The position numbers and the translations under genes are program-made. The notes under the pieces were generated by a model, which saw only the letters and a program-made list of their open reading frames with translations, ran no database searches and was not told the origin of the DNA. Below are positions 27,456 to 36,654 of a stretch of DNA of 64,000 bases, in pieces. The first letter of the stretch is position 1. The number at the start of each line of letters is the position of its first letter. Origin of the DNA: Deltaproteobacteria bacterium (lineage in GTDB: Bacteria; Desulfobacterota; Desulfomonilia; Desulfomonilales; Desulfomonilaceae); assembly GCA_021777225.1 (NCBI GenBank), contig JAJYDQ010000005.1, forward strand, positions 1-64,000, written 5' to 3'.

Positions 27456-27558
27456 CCTTCTTTAAACGGAAACACCAAAACGCTTGCCAAATTGCCACGA
27501 ATAGCGCTAGTTTTCATTGCTGGACAATTTATTGTTTCCGAGTTGAGGCCCAACTAAT

Positions 27559-28596
27559 TTGACTCTAAAGGTCGGAGTAATTCGTGACGCTAAATACCTG
27601 GAACATAAGCCTGGACTTGTGCATCCTGAGAGCCCCAGTCGTTTGCGAAGCGTCTACAGAATGCTCGACAAAGACTTTGGGAACCGGCTTGTTCAAATAG
27701 AACCCAAACTCGCCACTCTTGAACAGATCCAGATGGCCCATACTCCCTCCTATATAGACCTAATCATGAGCACAGCGGAGAGAGATTTTACACCACTGTC
27801 TTCAGATACATTCGTCAGCGCCAAATCTTATCTAGCGGCCTGGTTGGCGGCTGGCGCCGGTGTAGCCGCAATAGACGCTCTAATGGCCGAAGAAGTGCGG
27901 GCGTGTTTTGCTCTTGTTAGGCCACCAGGGCATCATGCGTTGGCTGACCGCGCTGGGGGGTTCTGCATTTTTAACAATCTGGGGATCGCTGCAAAATACG
28001 CGATGGAAAGATATGGCCTCGAACGAATACTTATTATAGATTGGGATATTCATCACGGTAATGCGCTTCAGGAACTGTTCTACAAAGATCGCCGTGTGCT
28101 CTATTTTTCGAGTCATTATATGGGCTGGTATCCTAATACAGGTCACTGGGAAGAAACCGGAGAGGGTGAAGGGCTTGGGTACACCGTTAATGTGCCAGTC
28201 CCAAAGGAACTCAAGGATGAAGATATAATTTGTGTCTACCAAAACGCCCTTAATCCAATAGTGCGAAAATTCAAGCCTCAGCTCATTATGGTCGCAGCCG
28301 GGTTCGACGCTCATGAGCGAGACCCACTGGGACGGACGAGGCTAACTGAAAAGGCTTACAGCAGCCTTACTCAAATTGTCCTCCAGTTGTCGGACGCAGG
28401 TAATGGAGCGCCGTTGTTCTTCTCGCTGGAAGGTGGATATGACAGTCGAGCCCTTGCTAATTCCGTAAGAGAAGTGCTTGGCATGTTGGCTTTTCAGGGT
28501 AGAAGGGAGAGAATATCAATTCCGACCACTGGACGGGCTGAAGAAATATTGCAAAGATTAAGGCGGACGCACCGCAAACACGGAATTTGGGTCTAG
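27559..28596 (+). CDS. acuC: Histone-deacetylase-family protein, AcuC-like
   Basis: 345 residues from a TTG. The class I/II deacetylase fold is clear: the tandem His pair in RPPGHHAL (125-126), zinc ligands in DWDIHHGNA (Asp163, His165), and GFDAHERDPLG carrying the third ligand. The Tyr-containing loop near LEGGYD is also present. AcuC enzymes remove acetyl groups from the catalytic Lys of acetyl-CoA synthetase and so reactivate it. Its position 177 bases behind acs supports that role over polyamine deacetylation. No matching acetyltransferase gene is in the window. Confidence 0.85.
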   Translation: MTLKVGVIRDAKYLEHKPGLVHPESPSRLRSVYRMLDKDFGNRLVQIEPKLATLEQIQMAHTPSYIDLIMSTAERDFTPLSSDTFVSAKSYLAAWLAAGAGVAAIDALMAEEVRACFALVRPPGHHALADRAGGFCIFNNLGIAAKYAMERYGLERILIIDWDIHHGNALQELFYKDRRVLYFSSHYMGWYPNTGHWEETGEGEGLGYTVNVPVPKELKDEDIICVYQNALNPIVRKFKPQLIMVAAGFDAHERDPLGRTRLTEKAYSSLTQIVLQLSDAGNGAPLFFSLEGGYDSRALANSVREVLGMLAFQGRRERISIPTTGRAEEILQRLRRTHRKHGIWV

Positions 28597-28755
28597 TGAC
28601 ATGTCGGATTTATTTGATGCGGGTATAACGATTATATATCATTAAAATGTGTGGGTATTTTGGACGGCGCCGAATTGGAAGCGCCGGCGATCGGGCGATA
28701 AACCTTGCTGACACTCTTGAATATTGTAACTTCAAGGAAACTATTCAGTAGAAAG

Positions 28756-30474
28756 ATGATCAAGACAAGGCTCAGACCTGAGAATCCCGAGGCTAACCTA
28801 AAATCTTACTATGAGGTTTACCGTGGATTTTCGTGGCCTTTTGTTAACGATCTTTTCCCGAGCTATAGTTCCGGTTCATCAAATATTGTCTCAGAAGCGG
28901 TAGACCGTTGGGCCGCAGACCCTAATTCCTGCGACAGAACAGCGCTTATCTTCGAATATGCCGGAGAAGTTCAGCGTTTGACCTACGCTGACTTGAAAGA
29001 TCAGTCATCACGCATGGCTAATCTCATCCTGCAACACGGCATGCGTAGGGGTGACACGCTGTTAATTTGTTCCAAACCCTGTCCGGAAGTCCATATTGCT
29101 GTACTTGCCTGCGCAAGAATCGGAGCAAGGTTCTGCAACCTTGGCGATTGCCTTATCCATGAACAGCTCCATGCGGCGCTAAGCCTTATTTGTCCCAGAG
29201 GGGTCCTGATCCACAATGACATGGCTGACGTGGCCATGATCGGCGACCTGAATGAGGTGGAAGCCATCTTTATCGCCGGTGAACCCGAAAGTGAGCCCAC
29301 AGATAACAAGATATATCTGCACAACGTACTGCCTGAAATGGATCCGGAATTTAAGAACGTCAACCTTCCCGTAGAGGAGCCTCTATATCAAACTCTTGTT
29401 TGGGAGTCCTCCGGAGAGCTTAGGCTGATAACTCACGCCCATAGAGACATGATGGGCGCGTTTGTTACCGGGAGGTTCGTCCTTGATCTGAAATCCGACA
29501 GCGTTTTATGGACAGATGCGAACCCGGGGGCTGTAGCAAGTGTTATTTACGGAATTTTTGCTCCTCTACTTTGTGGTTGCGCTACAGTTATTCAGGGCGA
29601 CGTATTTGCCGCGTCAACCTGGTATTGGACACTGGAAAGACTCGGCGTATCCGTGTGGTGCACGGACACCTTTAAGCTCAAAAGATTTAAAGCCGAGGGA
29701 GACGATATAGCTAAAGGGTACGATTTTTCCAATCTTCAACACATGATTGCAATTGGAGAGCCTTTGACAGCCGAACTGTTCCAATGGTCACGGGAAAGAT
29801 TCAAGAGGCTCCCTCACGAAGTGTGGATGTCTGATGAAACTGGGATGGTTTGTTTTGCGAATTTCGCTTCAGAACAAATAAAGATAGGCTCTATAGGAAA
29901 ACCAGTTCCAGGAATTCGCGCCGAAATTCTCGATGAGCAAGGCCAATCTTTACCTATCCTGACTCTTGGGAGGTTGGCGATAAATTCCGCCTTTCCAAAT
30001 CTTGCTCTTGAGATGTCGACTAAAAGCCCTATGAATCGTATGCGATTTGTAGATGACTGGTTCCTGACGGGCGACCTGGCGCTCAAGGATGAAGACGGCT
30101 ATTTTTACTATTTTGGTCGTGTTGATCATCTTGTAAATATTGGTCAATTGTTAACCGGCGCTCCGGAAATCGAAAACGTCCTTTTACGTCATCCTGAGAT
30201 CAATGACGCAGGTGTTATCTCGAAGAAGTGTTTTGGGTCTGAGACTTGTTTCAAGGCGTTCTTGAAGTTGAAAAATTCGCATGCTCCTTCGCCGGAGTTG
30301 TTAGATGAAATTACAAAATTCGTCAGACAGCGGTTAAGGGAGGAGATCCCAAATCTAGAGTTAGAATTTATTAATGATTTCCCGGTTGCAAGGTCCCGGA
30401 GGCTTTTACGAAGGGTCTTGCAAGCGAGGGAGCTGGGCCTGCCTGTTGGAGACATCTCAAATCTGAAAGAATAA
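28756..30474 (+). CDS. Acyl-CoA synthetase-like protein lacking catalytic motifs (probable pseudoenzyme)
   Basis: 572 residues from the ATG at 28756; a TTG at 28705 would add 17. The ANL fold is visible: an N-terminal WAADPNSCDRTALIFEYAG-like segment, VLACARIGARFC, and TGDLALKDEDGYFYYFGRVDHLVN near the hinge. The catalytic elements are gone. The P-loop (YTSGSTGKPKG in Acs) reads VWESSGELRLITHA, WWQTETG reads VWMSDETG, the hinge Arg in SGHRL is lost (GQLLTG), and the C-terminal PKTRSGKIMRR reads PVARSRRLLRR, without the essential Lys. The frame is intact and long, so this is a kept gene and not debris. A regulatory or scaffold role next to Acs and AcuC is inferred. Confidence 0.75.
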   Translation: MIKTRLRPENPEANLKSYYEVYRGFSWPFVNDLFPSYSSGSSNIVSEAVDRWAADPNSCDRTALIFEYAGEVQRLTYADLKDQSSRMANLILQHGMRRGDTLLICSKPCPEVHIAVLACARIGARFCNLGDCLIHEQLHAALSLICPRGVLIHNDMADVAMIGDLNEVEAIFIAGEPESEPTDNKIYLHNVLPEMDPEFKNVNLPVEEPLYQTLVWESSGELRLITHAHRDMMGAFVTGRFVLDLKSDSVLWTDANPGAVASVIYGIFAPLLCGCATVIQGDVFAASTWYWTLERLGVSVWCTDTFKLKRFKAEGDDIAKGYDFSNLQHMIAIGEPLTAELFQWSRERFKRLPHEVWMSDETGMVCFANFASEQIKIGSIGKPVPGIRAEILDEQGQSLPILTLGRLAINSAFPNLALEMSTKSPMNRMRFVDDWFLTGDLALKDEDGYFYYFGRVDHLVNIGQLLTGAPEIENVLLRHPEINDAGVISKKCFGSETCFKAFLKLKNSHAPSPELLDEITKFVRQRLREEIPNLELEFINDFPVARSRRLLRRVLQARELGLPVGDISNLKE

Positions 30475-30557
30475 TTCCCACTCAAAACCCTAAAAACCTA
30501 ATGTTGGTAATTCTTTATTCCACGTGGTGGCTCAGTCCTCACTTTGAAGTTGTCGGG

Positions 30558-33215
30558 TTAATAAGACAACTGTCTCAATTTTAATGTGAAGAATCCGCAC
30601 AAATTGATCCCGATCTGCGGGTAGATCCGCATTATACCCTGGAACTGGCTATGTCTCAAAACATAAGCTTCTGTTGGCTCCACGGCGATACATGTGGCGT
30701 TTGGAGCCTGCCGTGTAAATAGACTCAATTCTCCTAAAAATGAGCCCGGTCCAAGCACAACCTTTTCAATCTGCTCAGATGTTCCATAGTCCTTATAAAT
30801 GGCGATCTTTCCTGTAACCACAAGGTAAATCGAAGAATTCTGCTCATTTTCTCTTATCATTATATCGCCGGGTTGAAAGTGTTCGACATTAACGACAGAT
30901 GAGATCGCCGCGAGTTCTCGAACACCCATGCCTTCAAATATTCCGAATTGTTTCAATTGGTTTATTCTCTCGATTACGTCCGGCATTTCAGCCACCTCGT
31001 TGTTAAGCCTTTTCAAAGCGTAATCAACAACCTGAAGCACATCCTCACTCTCATCATCCCTATGAGATTCTATCGTAGGCATGAAAAGCTTTGTAGGTTG
31101 ATTTTCAGCAATAACAAACAAAGCCAGAATTTTGGTAAGGGTATCGTCAGAATTTGCAAGAAAGGTTAGGATGCGCTCAGGGCTTTCGTTTCTGATCAGA
31201 GGGAAGAGCTTACGCCCCCGCTCAATTTTTTCATGTAAAGGAATGTCTTCTATCAAAGGAATAAGATAAGGAACTGTTTCCTTCTCAATTGAGTTTTCTA
31301 CCAATTCCACTGCTATAGAAGCCGTTTCGGATTGCAATGCCTGATACATAAGTCTCATGTCGGCGTGATATACCCAAAGCGCATAAAAAATCAGGCTAAG
31401 TGTCTCATCGTTAAGTTCTTCGAGATACTCTTTGAGCATATCCACGCTTGACGATTTGGGCATGGCGCCAAGCACATGTATTGCGACAAGATTGGAATAG
31501 GCAAGGCCGAGTTCCTGACCTAGAAATGGCACCATTTCGAAGTCCTTTAGACCCGATAGACGAATAACCTCTAGGATCCCCTGTTTGGTGCGGATTGGCG
31601 CATTGAGAAGTGACACTTCAAGAAACGGTAGAATTTCGTCCTTGTATGCCATCAATGCCTCGATAGCGGCCTTTCTGGGCTCTTCGTCCATATCATTGAG
31701 GAGTTCTACAAGGCGACCTACCGCTCGTACATCACGCGAACATGCGAACGAGAGGGCCGCTTCGGCCCGTGTCGCCGAATTTTCGTCATAAAGCAGACGA
31801 AGAGCTGTTTCAGGATCAACATTAGGGGCAGCTAGATGCAACAAATCAGGATCCAGCTTCGTAGAACGTTCTTCTACTGACAATGGTCCAAATTGAACTG
31901 TGGCCGTGCCGCTGTCCATTGCGCGAACTGATTCAATCTGGTCGAAATCAATTTCCTGTTCTACTATCACCTGTTTGAGTGTTTTTTTGTAATGTTTCCG
32001 GAAAACAAGGGTCTCGTATAACCAGTAGAGGGCCAGGATGAGGGCGATTATGGAAAACTGCTCAGCATTCATGACCGGCTTTAGGATGATCATGATCAGA
32101 GAGCCTGTAAGCATTCCAACCTTGAGGACTGTTCCTCGGATGAATGTGCGAGCCCAGGACATAAGTTCAGAAGGGATAACGTTGAAAAAAACCTTGTTTA
32201 TCGGGCCTGCTACGGCCCTTTGTATGAGCAGGGATGTAAATTGTCCGTAAGCGGCCACGTATATGTTGAAGAACATAGTTAGGGCGCCAAACAACGCTGC
32301 GAAGTTGAAGGGTTGTACCAGCGAAGCGTTTGTGAGTCCCATGGATTGATATATGCGTCCCATGAAAAAGAGCAGCACAAAAGACACCGACGTTGTTAGC
32401 CCGCGAAACACGCTAAGAAATGTAATAAGTGTCTGCTCTGAAGCGAAGGTATGGTTGGCTATTACACTGAACTGGTACGAGAAGATAGGTAACAGGATAT
32501 TTGGTATCAGACCGGTGATTATAAGGTATCTCACAATAGGATATTGCGCTATCAATCCCGGCGCTTCCGTGATTTTTTTGCTTTGCGTCTTTACCGTAGC
32601 TGATTTGGGGGTTAACTTTCCAAGAAACATTTGGCCGGTAATCATCATGAATACGCCGACTCCGAACGACACAGCGCTGAACAGAATCAGTGTAGGATCC
32701 TGGCCGACGAACGCAGTGAAAGGGCCCGTGCCGAAACTGCCAATCGTACTTGCAAGAACTTGAGCTGCTGTGACGTAAGGAAACAACCTTTTCCCCTGTC
32801 TGGCGTCAAACAGATCTCCGGCGACGTTCCAGAGATACACGAGAAGTATTGAATCCAGCAGGTTTAAGATCTGGTACAGTATCGGATATGCAAGGGTGAT
32901 GTCAGCCTTCACCATAAAAAAGAGGATCAGAACCGATACACCACAAAAAATCAGTAGCCATGACAGAATGGTGTGATCAAGGAAAAGACGGTTCAGACGA
33001 TTTGCCGCTCCGAAGACCACAAAGGTAAGCAACGCGTTGATCGCCAACATATATGGAATATACTGAGGGCCGTACCTCTTGAGGAATGAGGCGTCCACAT
33101 AATTTCTAAAAAATGCGAAACCGAGGAAAATAACGAAAAATATTCCTGATATCCAAACAAATCTGGTGATTTCGTGAGGATAGATCTTGAGGTATTTTTC
33201 AAGGAATTTATTCAT
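30558..33215 (-). CDS. Nucleotide-transporter-like membrane protein fused to HEAT repeats and a cNMP-binding domain
   Basis: 885 residues. Residues 1-420 hold about 12 membrane spans resembling the ATP/ADP translocase (Tlc/Npt) branch of the major facilitator superfamily. Residues about 465-740 are HEAT-like helical repeats (ALSFACSRDVRAVGRLVELLNDMDEEPRKAAIEAL). Residues about 755-885 form a cyclic-nucleotide-binding domain (PGDIMIREN, GSFLGELSLFTRQAPNATCIA). Nucleotide exchangers are best known from intracellular parasites, so transport of nucleotides should not be assumed; the regulatory C-terminus suggests a sensor or gated carrier. The gene is single and converges with the Acs-like gene. 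Confidence 0.78.
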   Translation of the reverse strand: MNKFLEKYLKIYPHEITRFVWISGIFFVIFLGFAFFRNYVDASFLKRYGPQYIPYMLAINALLTFVVFGAANRLNRLFLDHTILSWLLIFCGVSVLILFFMVKADITLAYPILYQILNLLDSILLVYLWNVAGDLFDARQGKRLFPYVTAAQVLASTIGSFGTGPFTAFVGQDPTLILFSAVSFGVGVFMMITGQMFLGKLTPKSATVKTQSKKITEAPGLIAQYPIVRYLIITGLIPNILLPIFSYQFSVIANHTFASEQTLITFLSVFRGLTTSVSFVLLFFMGRIYQSMGLTNASLVQPFNFAALFGALTMFFNIYVAAYGQFTSLLIQRAVAGPINKVFFNVIPSELMSWARTFIRGTVLKVGMLTGSLIMIILKPVMNAEQFSIIALILALYWLYETLVFRKHYKKTLKQVIVEQEIDFDQIESVRAMDSGTATVQFGPLSVEERSTKLDPDLLHLAAPNVDPETALRLLYDENSATRAEAALSFACSRDVRAVGRLVELLNDMDEEPRKAAIEALMAYKDEILPFLEVSLLNAPIRTKQGILEVIRLSGLKDFEMVPFLGQELGLAYSNLVAIHVLGAMPKSSSVDMLKEYLEELNDETLSLIFYALWVYHADMRLMYQALQSETASIAVELVENSIEKETVPYLIPLIEDIPLHEKIERGRKLFPLIRNESPERILTFLANSDDTLTKILALFVIAENQPTKLFMPTIESHRDDESEDVLQVVDYALKRLNNEVAEMPDVIERINQLKQFGIFEGMGVRELAAISSVVNVEHFQPGDIMIRENEQNSSIYLVVTGKIAIYKDYGTSEQIEKVVLGPGSFLGELSLFTRQAPNATCIAVEPTEAYVLRHSQFQGIMRIYPQIGINLCGFFTLKLRQLSY

Positions 33216-33340
33216 ATGCCCACGGTTGCTCGTCAGAGTTTTTCCAGTCTAGATTTATACAAGAGAGACTTTGTTTGTTATAAGCAAAAAGCCTCAAACA
33301 AACAATTATAATGTGTAGGGCTATGGGACTGTGGACTTCG

Positions 33341-34369
33341 CTACTTGACCATGTATCCTTCGTTCTCGAGCAGTTTCTTGACTTTTGCTCCAGTTCCTTG
33401 CGGAGTCCTTAAAAGATAACCATTTGGAGAGCGTTTGTCCGTTTTGGGTAGGACTGCGCTCATGATGTCAACTCCAGTGTTCAATTTCCAAATATTTCTG
33501 GAAATCGTGCCCGTCCATTTAGCGACCATACTCAGAGGAAGGTCCTTTGACAGCCTTATCCTGCCAAGATTATCAAAGGCGAGTGGTTTGTCCTGGGTTA
33601 TGTTGACGCAATAGAAGTTTCTGTTCTGGAGTAAGATCTTAAGAGCAATTAATCTTGGAATCAGCAGGTCCGACGTTGGTGGGGTGATGATGTCCCAGTA
33701 AGAAAAGCCTGGAGATTTCGTTAGAATTGGATTTATTTTATCGGAGCCGTCTAGAAAAGTTGAAATGATGAGCAACCAGTCGTATTTGGGCTCCCTTTTT
33801 CGGAGCGTCTGAAAAAACTGAGCCGCAATATAAGTGGAAATTTCAGGGTCACGCCGGTCATCCCATTCACTTGTTGAAACCCACGGGACAATGTTCTTGG
33901 TAGAGCCGTCCCTGGATGGTCCAAGCGCCCACCATCCAATTCCACCAGAACGGGTCTTGTGGTTTGGGTCCAACTCACTCAGGAGAATTGACAGATATAC
34001 AAGGTCTACCGGCACATCGTTCTTTTTCAATGAACCGGTAAGAATAGGCCCATAAGCCACAAAACGATTGAACCATTCAGTTACCGACGCGCGCCTGTCC
34101 ATCAGGAGGTAATTCAATTGTTCGACAATTCGCTCATGAACTCCTGGACGCTCAACCGGGACCCTGCTACCCGCAAAAGAGATCCCGTCTTTGATCAGGT
34201 TGGGCGGTAGAACGTAACCACCTCTACCAGCGCCATGTTCTGTGATCCAGGCATCTGAGTAAACGCCCCCGAACGTCAGCGTAAATAGAGTTACAATAAG
34301 CGCGACCAGTAAGAATAGGCTGATGCGAGGTTTCTCACGCGGTGTAAAAATATTTTCACTCAATTTCAA
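33341..34369 (-). CDS. Lytic-transglycosylase-like membrane-anchored protein without the catalytic Glu
   Basis: 342 residues from a TTG with AGAAGG upstream. A single N-terminal membrane anchor (about 16-36) is followed by a domain resembling MltD-type transglycosylases: VPVDLVYLSILLSELDPNHKTRSGGIGWWALGP (119-151) matches the MltD consensus around its catalytic site. Where MltD has V-E-S-x-F-(D/N)-P, this protein has L-L-S-E-L-D-P, so Leu130 replaces the catalytic Glu. The last ~60 residues (LPLSMVAKWTGT ... GYLLRTPQGTGAKV) look like the LysM-like tail of such enzymes. It may bind rather than cleave peptidoglycan. Family assignment is moderately secure. Confidence 0.65.
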   Translation of the reverse strand: MKLSENIFTPREKPRISLFLLVALIVTLFTLTFGGVYSDAWITEHGAGRGGYVLPPNLIKDGISFAGSRVPVERPGVHERIVEQLNYLLMDRRASVTEWFNRFVAYGPILTGSLKKNDVPVDLVYLSILLSELDPNHKTRSGGIGWWALGPSRDGSTKNIVPWVSTSEWDDRRDPEISTYIAAQFFQTLRKREPKYDWLLIISTFLDGSDKINPILTKSPGFSYWDIITPPTSDLLIPRLIALKILLQNRNFYCVNITQDKPLAFDNLGRIRLSKDLPLSMVAKWTGTISRNIWKLNTGVDIMSAVLPKTDKRSPNGYLLRTPQGTGAKVKKLLENEGYMVK

Positions 34370-34446
34370 AGGAACCTTCTTTTATGTTATCGGCCCCTTT
34401 CCCCCTCTTAACAGAGTTACACGACTTTGGCCATGCTCTGATGAAA

Positions 34447-34722
34447 TTACTTATTGATATTTTCTTTAAGTTCTTTTCCAGCTTTGAAAAATGGCAAACT
34501 TTTGTTCTGGACTACAATCTGTTCACCAGTCTTTGGATTTCTGCCCGTATAACCCATGTATTCCTTAACCACAAATGAGCCGAAACCTCTAATCTCGATT
34601 CGATCACCGCGTTCCAGGGCCTCTGACATGGTGTTGAAGACCATATCAACGATTTCTTCAGATTTCCTGATGGGGAGGTCCGTATCTTTTGCTAAGGTTT
34701 TCACGAGATCAGATTTGTTCAT
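34447..34722 (-). CDS. HU/IHF-family DNA-binding protein
   Basis: 91 residues with AGGAG six bases before the ATG. The full HU/IHF fold is present: the N-terminal helix-turn-helix MNKSDLVKTLAKDTDLP, the signature RIEIRGFGSFVVKEY (about 41-55), and the arm GRNPKTGEQI (61-70) with the intercalating Pro. It bends and compacts DNA in the nucleoid. The IHF and HU subtypes cannot be separated with certainty; the IEIRGFGSF and GRNPKTGE wording leans to IHF-alpha-like. It is a single leftward gene. Confidence 0.93.
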   Translation of the reverse strand: MNKSDLVKTLAKDTDLPIRKSEEIVDMVFNTMSEALERGDRIEIRGFGSFVVKEYMGYTGRNPKTGEQIVVQNKSLPFFKAGKELKENINK

Positions 34723-35153
34723 TGCAATCTCCTATTCATCGTCACCGACAACGGTTCCTGAACTACTATTTTTAAGCAACTCTAAGTTGAATTACAAAAA
34801 ATAGCAAATTCGAGGAGTTAAACACAACAAATTTTTCTTGTCCCTTCTAAATGAAGGTTCTTGACAAAAGCCTTTCCTAAAACAACACTAAGCCAATTTT
34901 TCATGGGTAATCCCCAAAACAGGGCCCGTTAAAGATCAAGGTGGTCATTCCTGACTTCCGGCAGGAGTTTGACCTTAGAAAAAATTGGTCCATTAGTTTT
35001 TTGTTAGGGGCCAAAGATAACGATAATTTTTAGAGTTCTCATCAAAAAAAGTCAAGATAATTTGACCCATATTCTCATATGCTTGAAATACCAAGATAAT
35101 TTATGGAACGTAATCACAAATGTATAACCCAATGAAAATATTAAGGAAGACCC
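34723..35153. other. AT-rich divergent region between the HU-type gene and the EndoQ-like gene
   Basis: No gene is seen. The 11-mer CAAGATAATTT occurs twice, at about 35053 and 35093, the first inside the inverted repeat GTCAA-GATAAT-TTGAC. Each copy contains a GATAAT hexamer that could be a -10 element for the rightward gene. Confidence 0.4.
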
Positions 35154-36497
35154 ATGACCTATTTTGCTGATCTTCACGTGCATTCAAAATACTCTCGCGC
35201 AACATCAAAGGACTGCGATTTGAACGGATTGTCGCAATGGGCTGCGCTTAAGGGAATAAGTGTGGTGGCAACCGGTGACTTTACCCACCCTGAATGGCGC
35301 AAGGAGTTACATGACAAGTTGGAGCCACGGGAAGACGGACTTTTTGGACTTAAACCAGAATCAACACCAATACCTTTAATTGATTCATCAGTTTTCTTAC
35401 CCGGTGACATGCGATTTATCCTCAATGTGGAGATAAGTTCAATCTACAAGAAAAACGGTAGAGTACGCAAAGCTCACAACCTTATTTTCATGCCTGACAT
35501 GGAAACTATGGATAATTTCTGCACGCGTCTCGGCAAAAGGGGGAATCTTAATTCAGATGGTAGACCCATACTGGGCCTTGATTGCAGGGACTTACTTGAA
35601 ATAGCTCTTGAGACATCGGAGCGATCTTTTGCCATTCCTGCGCATATCTGGACCCCCTGGTTCTCGGCGCTTGGTTCCAAATCGGGTTTTGACTCCATAC
35701 AGGAGTGTTTTGAAGACCTCACTGGCCACGTCCTTGCCGTGGAAACAGGACTTTCATCGGACCCAGAGATGAATTTCAGGGTGTCAGAACTTGACCGGTT
35801 CACGCTGGTATCCAATTCCGACACCCATTCACCGTCGCGTCTTGGTCGAGAAGTCAACATTTTCTCAGGACAACCTTCGTATCCCTCTATACGCGAATCG
35901 TTGCGCATTGGTGGCGCAGGTTCCAGGAATACGGAAAATTTCCTTGGCCCAAGACAATCAATAATGGAAGACAGACGGGTCAAGGGTGATGCGCCGGGAT
36001 TCGTCGGCACAATTGAATTTTTTCCCGAAGAGGGGAAATATCACATGGACGGGCACCGAAAGTGCGGGATTCGCCTGGACCCCCAAGAGACAGAGACCTT
36101 AGCAGGAAAATGCCCGGTCTGTGGTCACGCTTTAACCGTTGGGGTAATGAACAGGGTGAATCAGCTTGCAGACAGGCCGAATGGCTATACTCCAGCCAAA
36201 GCGGGTTACTATTGGAGGATGCTTCCGTTGATTGAGATTGTGGCTGATTGCCTTGGTTGTGGAGTACAGGCGAAGAAGGCCAAAGAACTTCATTTTCGAT
36301 TAATTAGGGACCTTGGCCCAGAGTTGGATATATTGTGGTCATTGCCGCTGAACGAAGTTGAAACATACGCGCCTCCAATAGTTGCGGAAGCGCTAAAAAG
36401 GGTAAGGGCTGAGCAGGTACGAATTGAAGCCGGTTATGACGGAGAATACGGTAAGGTTTCCATATTTGAAGATAGTGAACGTAAAAATTTTGGATAG
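35154..36497 (+). CDS. PHP-domain DNA endonuclease, EndoQ-like
   Basis: 447 residues. The chain starts with the PHP metal motif DLHVHSKYSRATSK (6-19) and continues with ATGDFTHPEW and VSNSDTHSPSRLGRE (219-233), completing the polymerase/histidinol-phosphatase-type metal site. A small zinc module follows (Cys304, Cys320, Cys323 and a later Cys pair, DCLGCG). This combination is typical of endonuclease Q, which nicks DNA 5' of deaminated bases such as uracil and hypoxanthine; the group is often misnamed UvrD helicase. Known in archaea and some bacteria. It is followed by an independent promoter, so probably a single-gene unit. Confidence 0.82.
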   Translation: MTYFADLHVHSKYSRATSKDCDLNGLSQWAALKGISVVATGDFTHPEWRKELHDKLEPREDGLFGLKPESTPIPLIDSSVFLPGDMRFILNVEISSIYKKNGRVRKAHNLIFMPDMETMDNFCTRLGKRGNLNSDGRPILGLDCRDLLEIALETSERSFAIPAHIWTPWFSALGSKSGFDSIQECFEDLTGHVLAVETGLSSDPEMNFRVSELDRFTLVSNSDTHSPSRLGREVNIFSGQPSYPSIRESLRIGGAGSRNTENFLGPRQSIMEDRRVKGDAPGFVGTIEFFPEEGKYHMDGHRKCGIRLDPQETETLAGKCPVCGHALTVGVMNRVNQLADRPNGYTPAKAGYYWRMLPLIEIVADCLGCGVQAKKAKELHFRLIRDLGPELDILWSLPLNEVETYAPPIVAEALKRVRAEQVRIEAGYDGEYGKVSIFEDSERKNFG

Positions 36498-36524
36498 GGA
36501 TACTTTTGAAAATTGAAAAGTTGC

Positions 36525-36553
36525 TTGACATAAATGTTATATTCAGATATATA
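36525..36553 (+). promoter_or_regulatory. Near-consensus promoter of the candidate selenoprotein-arsR unit
   Basis: TTGACA (36525-36530), a 17-base spacer and TATATA (36548-36553), with transcription predicted to begin near 36560 and a leader of about 95 bases. The -10 region overlaps ATAT-TCAG-ATAT (36539-36550), an imperfect dyad of the sort ArsR-family repressors bind, so autoregulation by the downstream ArsR protein is an inference. Confidence 0.6.
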
Positions 36554-36654
36554 TATAAAAGCGGTAAAGGCGCGTTTTGGGTCCCTATGAGAAGTGGATT
36601 TAGGTGACTCGAAATGTCCAAAGATCACATAACTCATTCAAAAGGGTTTTAGAA

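Noticed and set aside
35154-36497. UvrD-type helicase annotation for the PHP protein
   Set aside because: No helicase motifs; the PHP metal site and zinc Cys match EndoQ-type nucleases instead.
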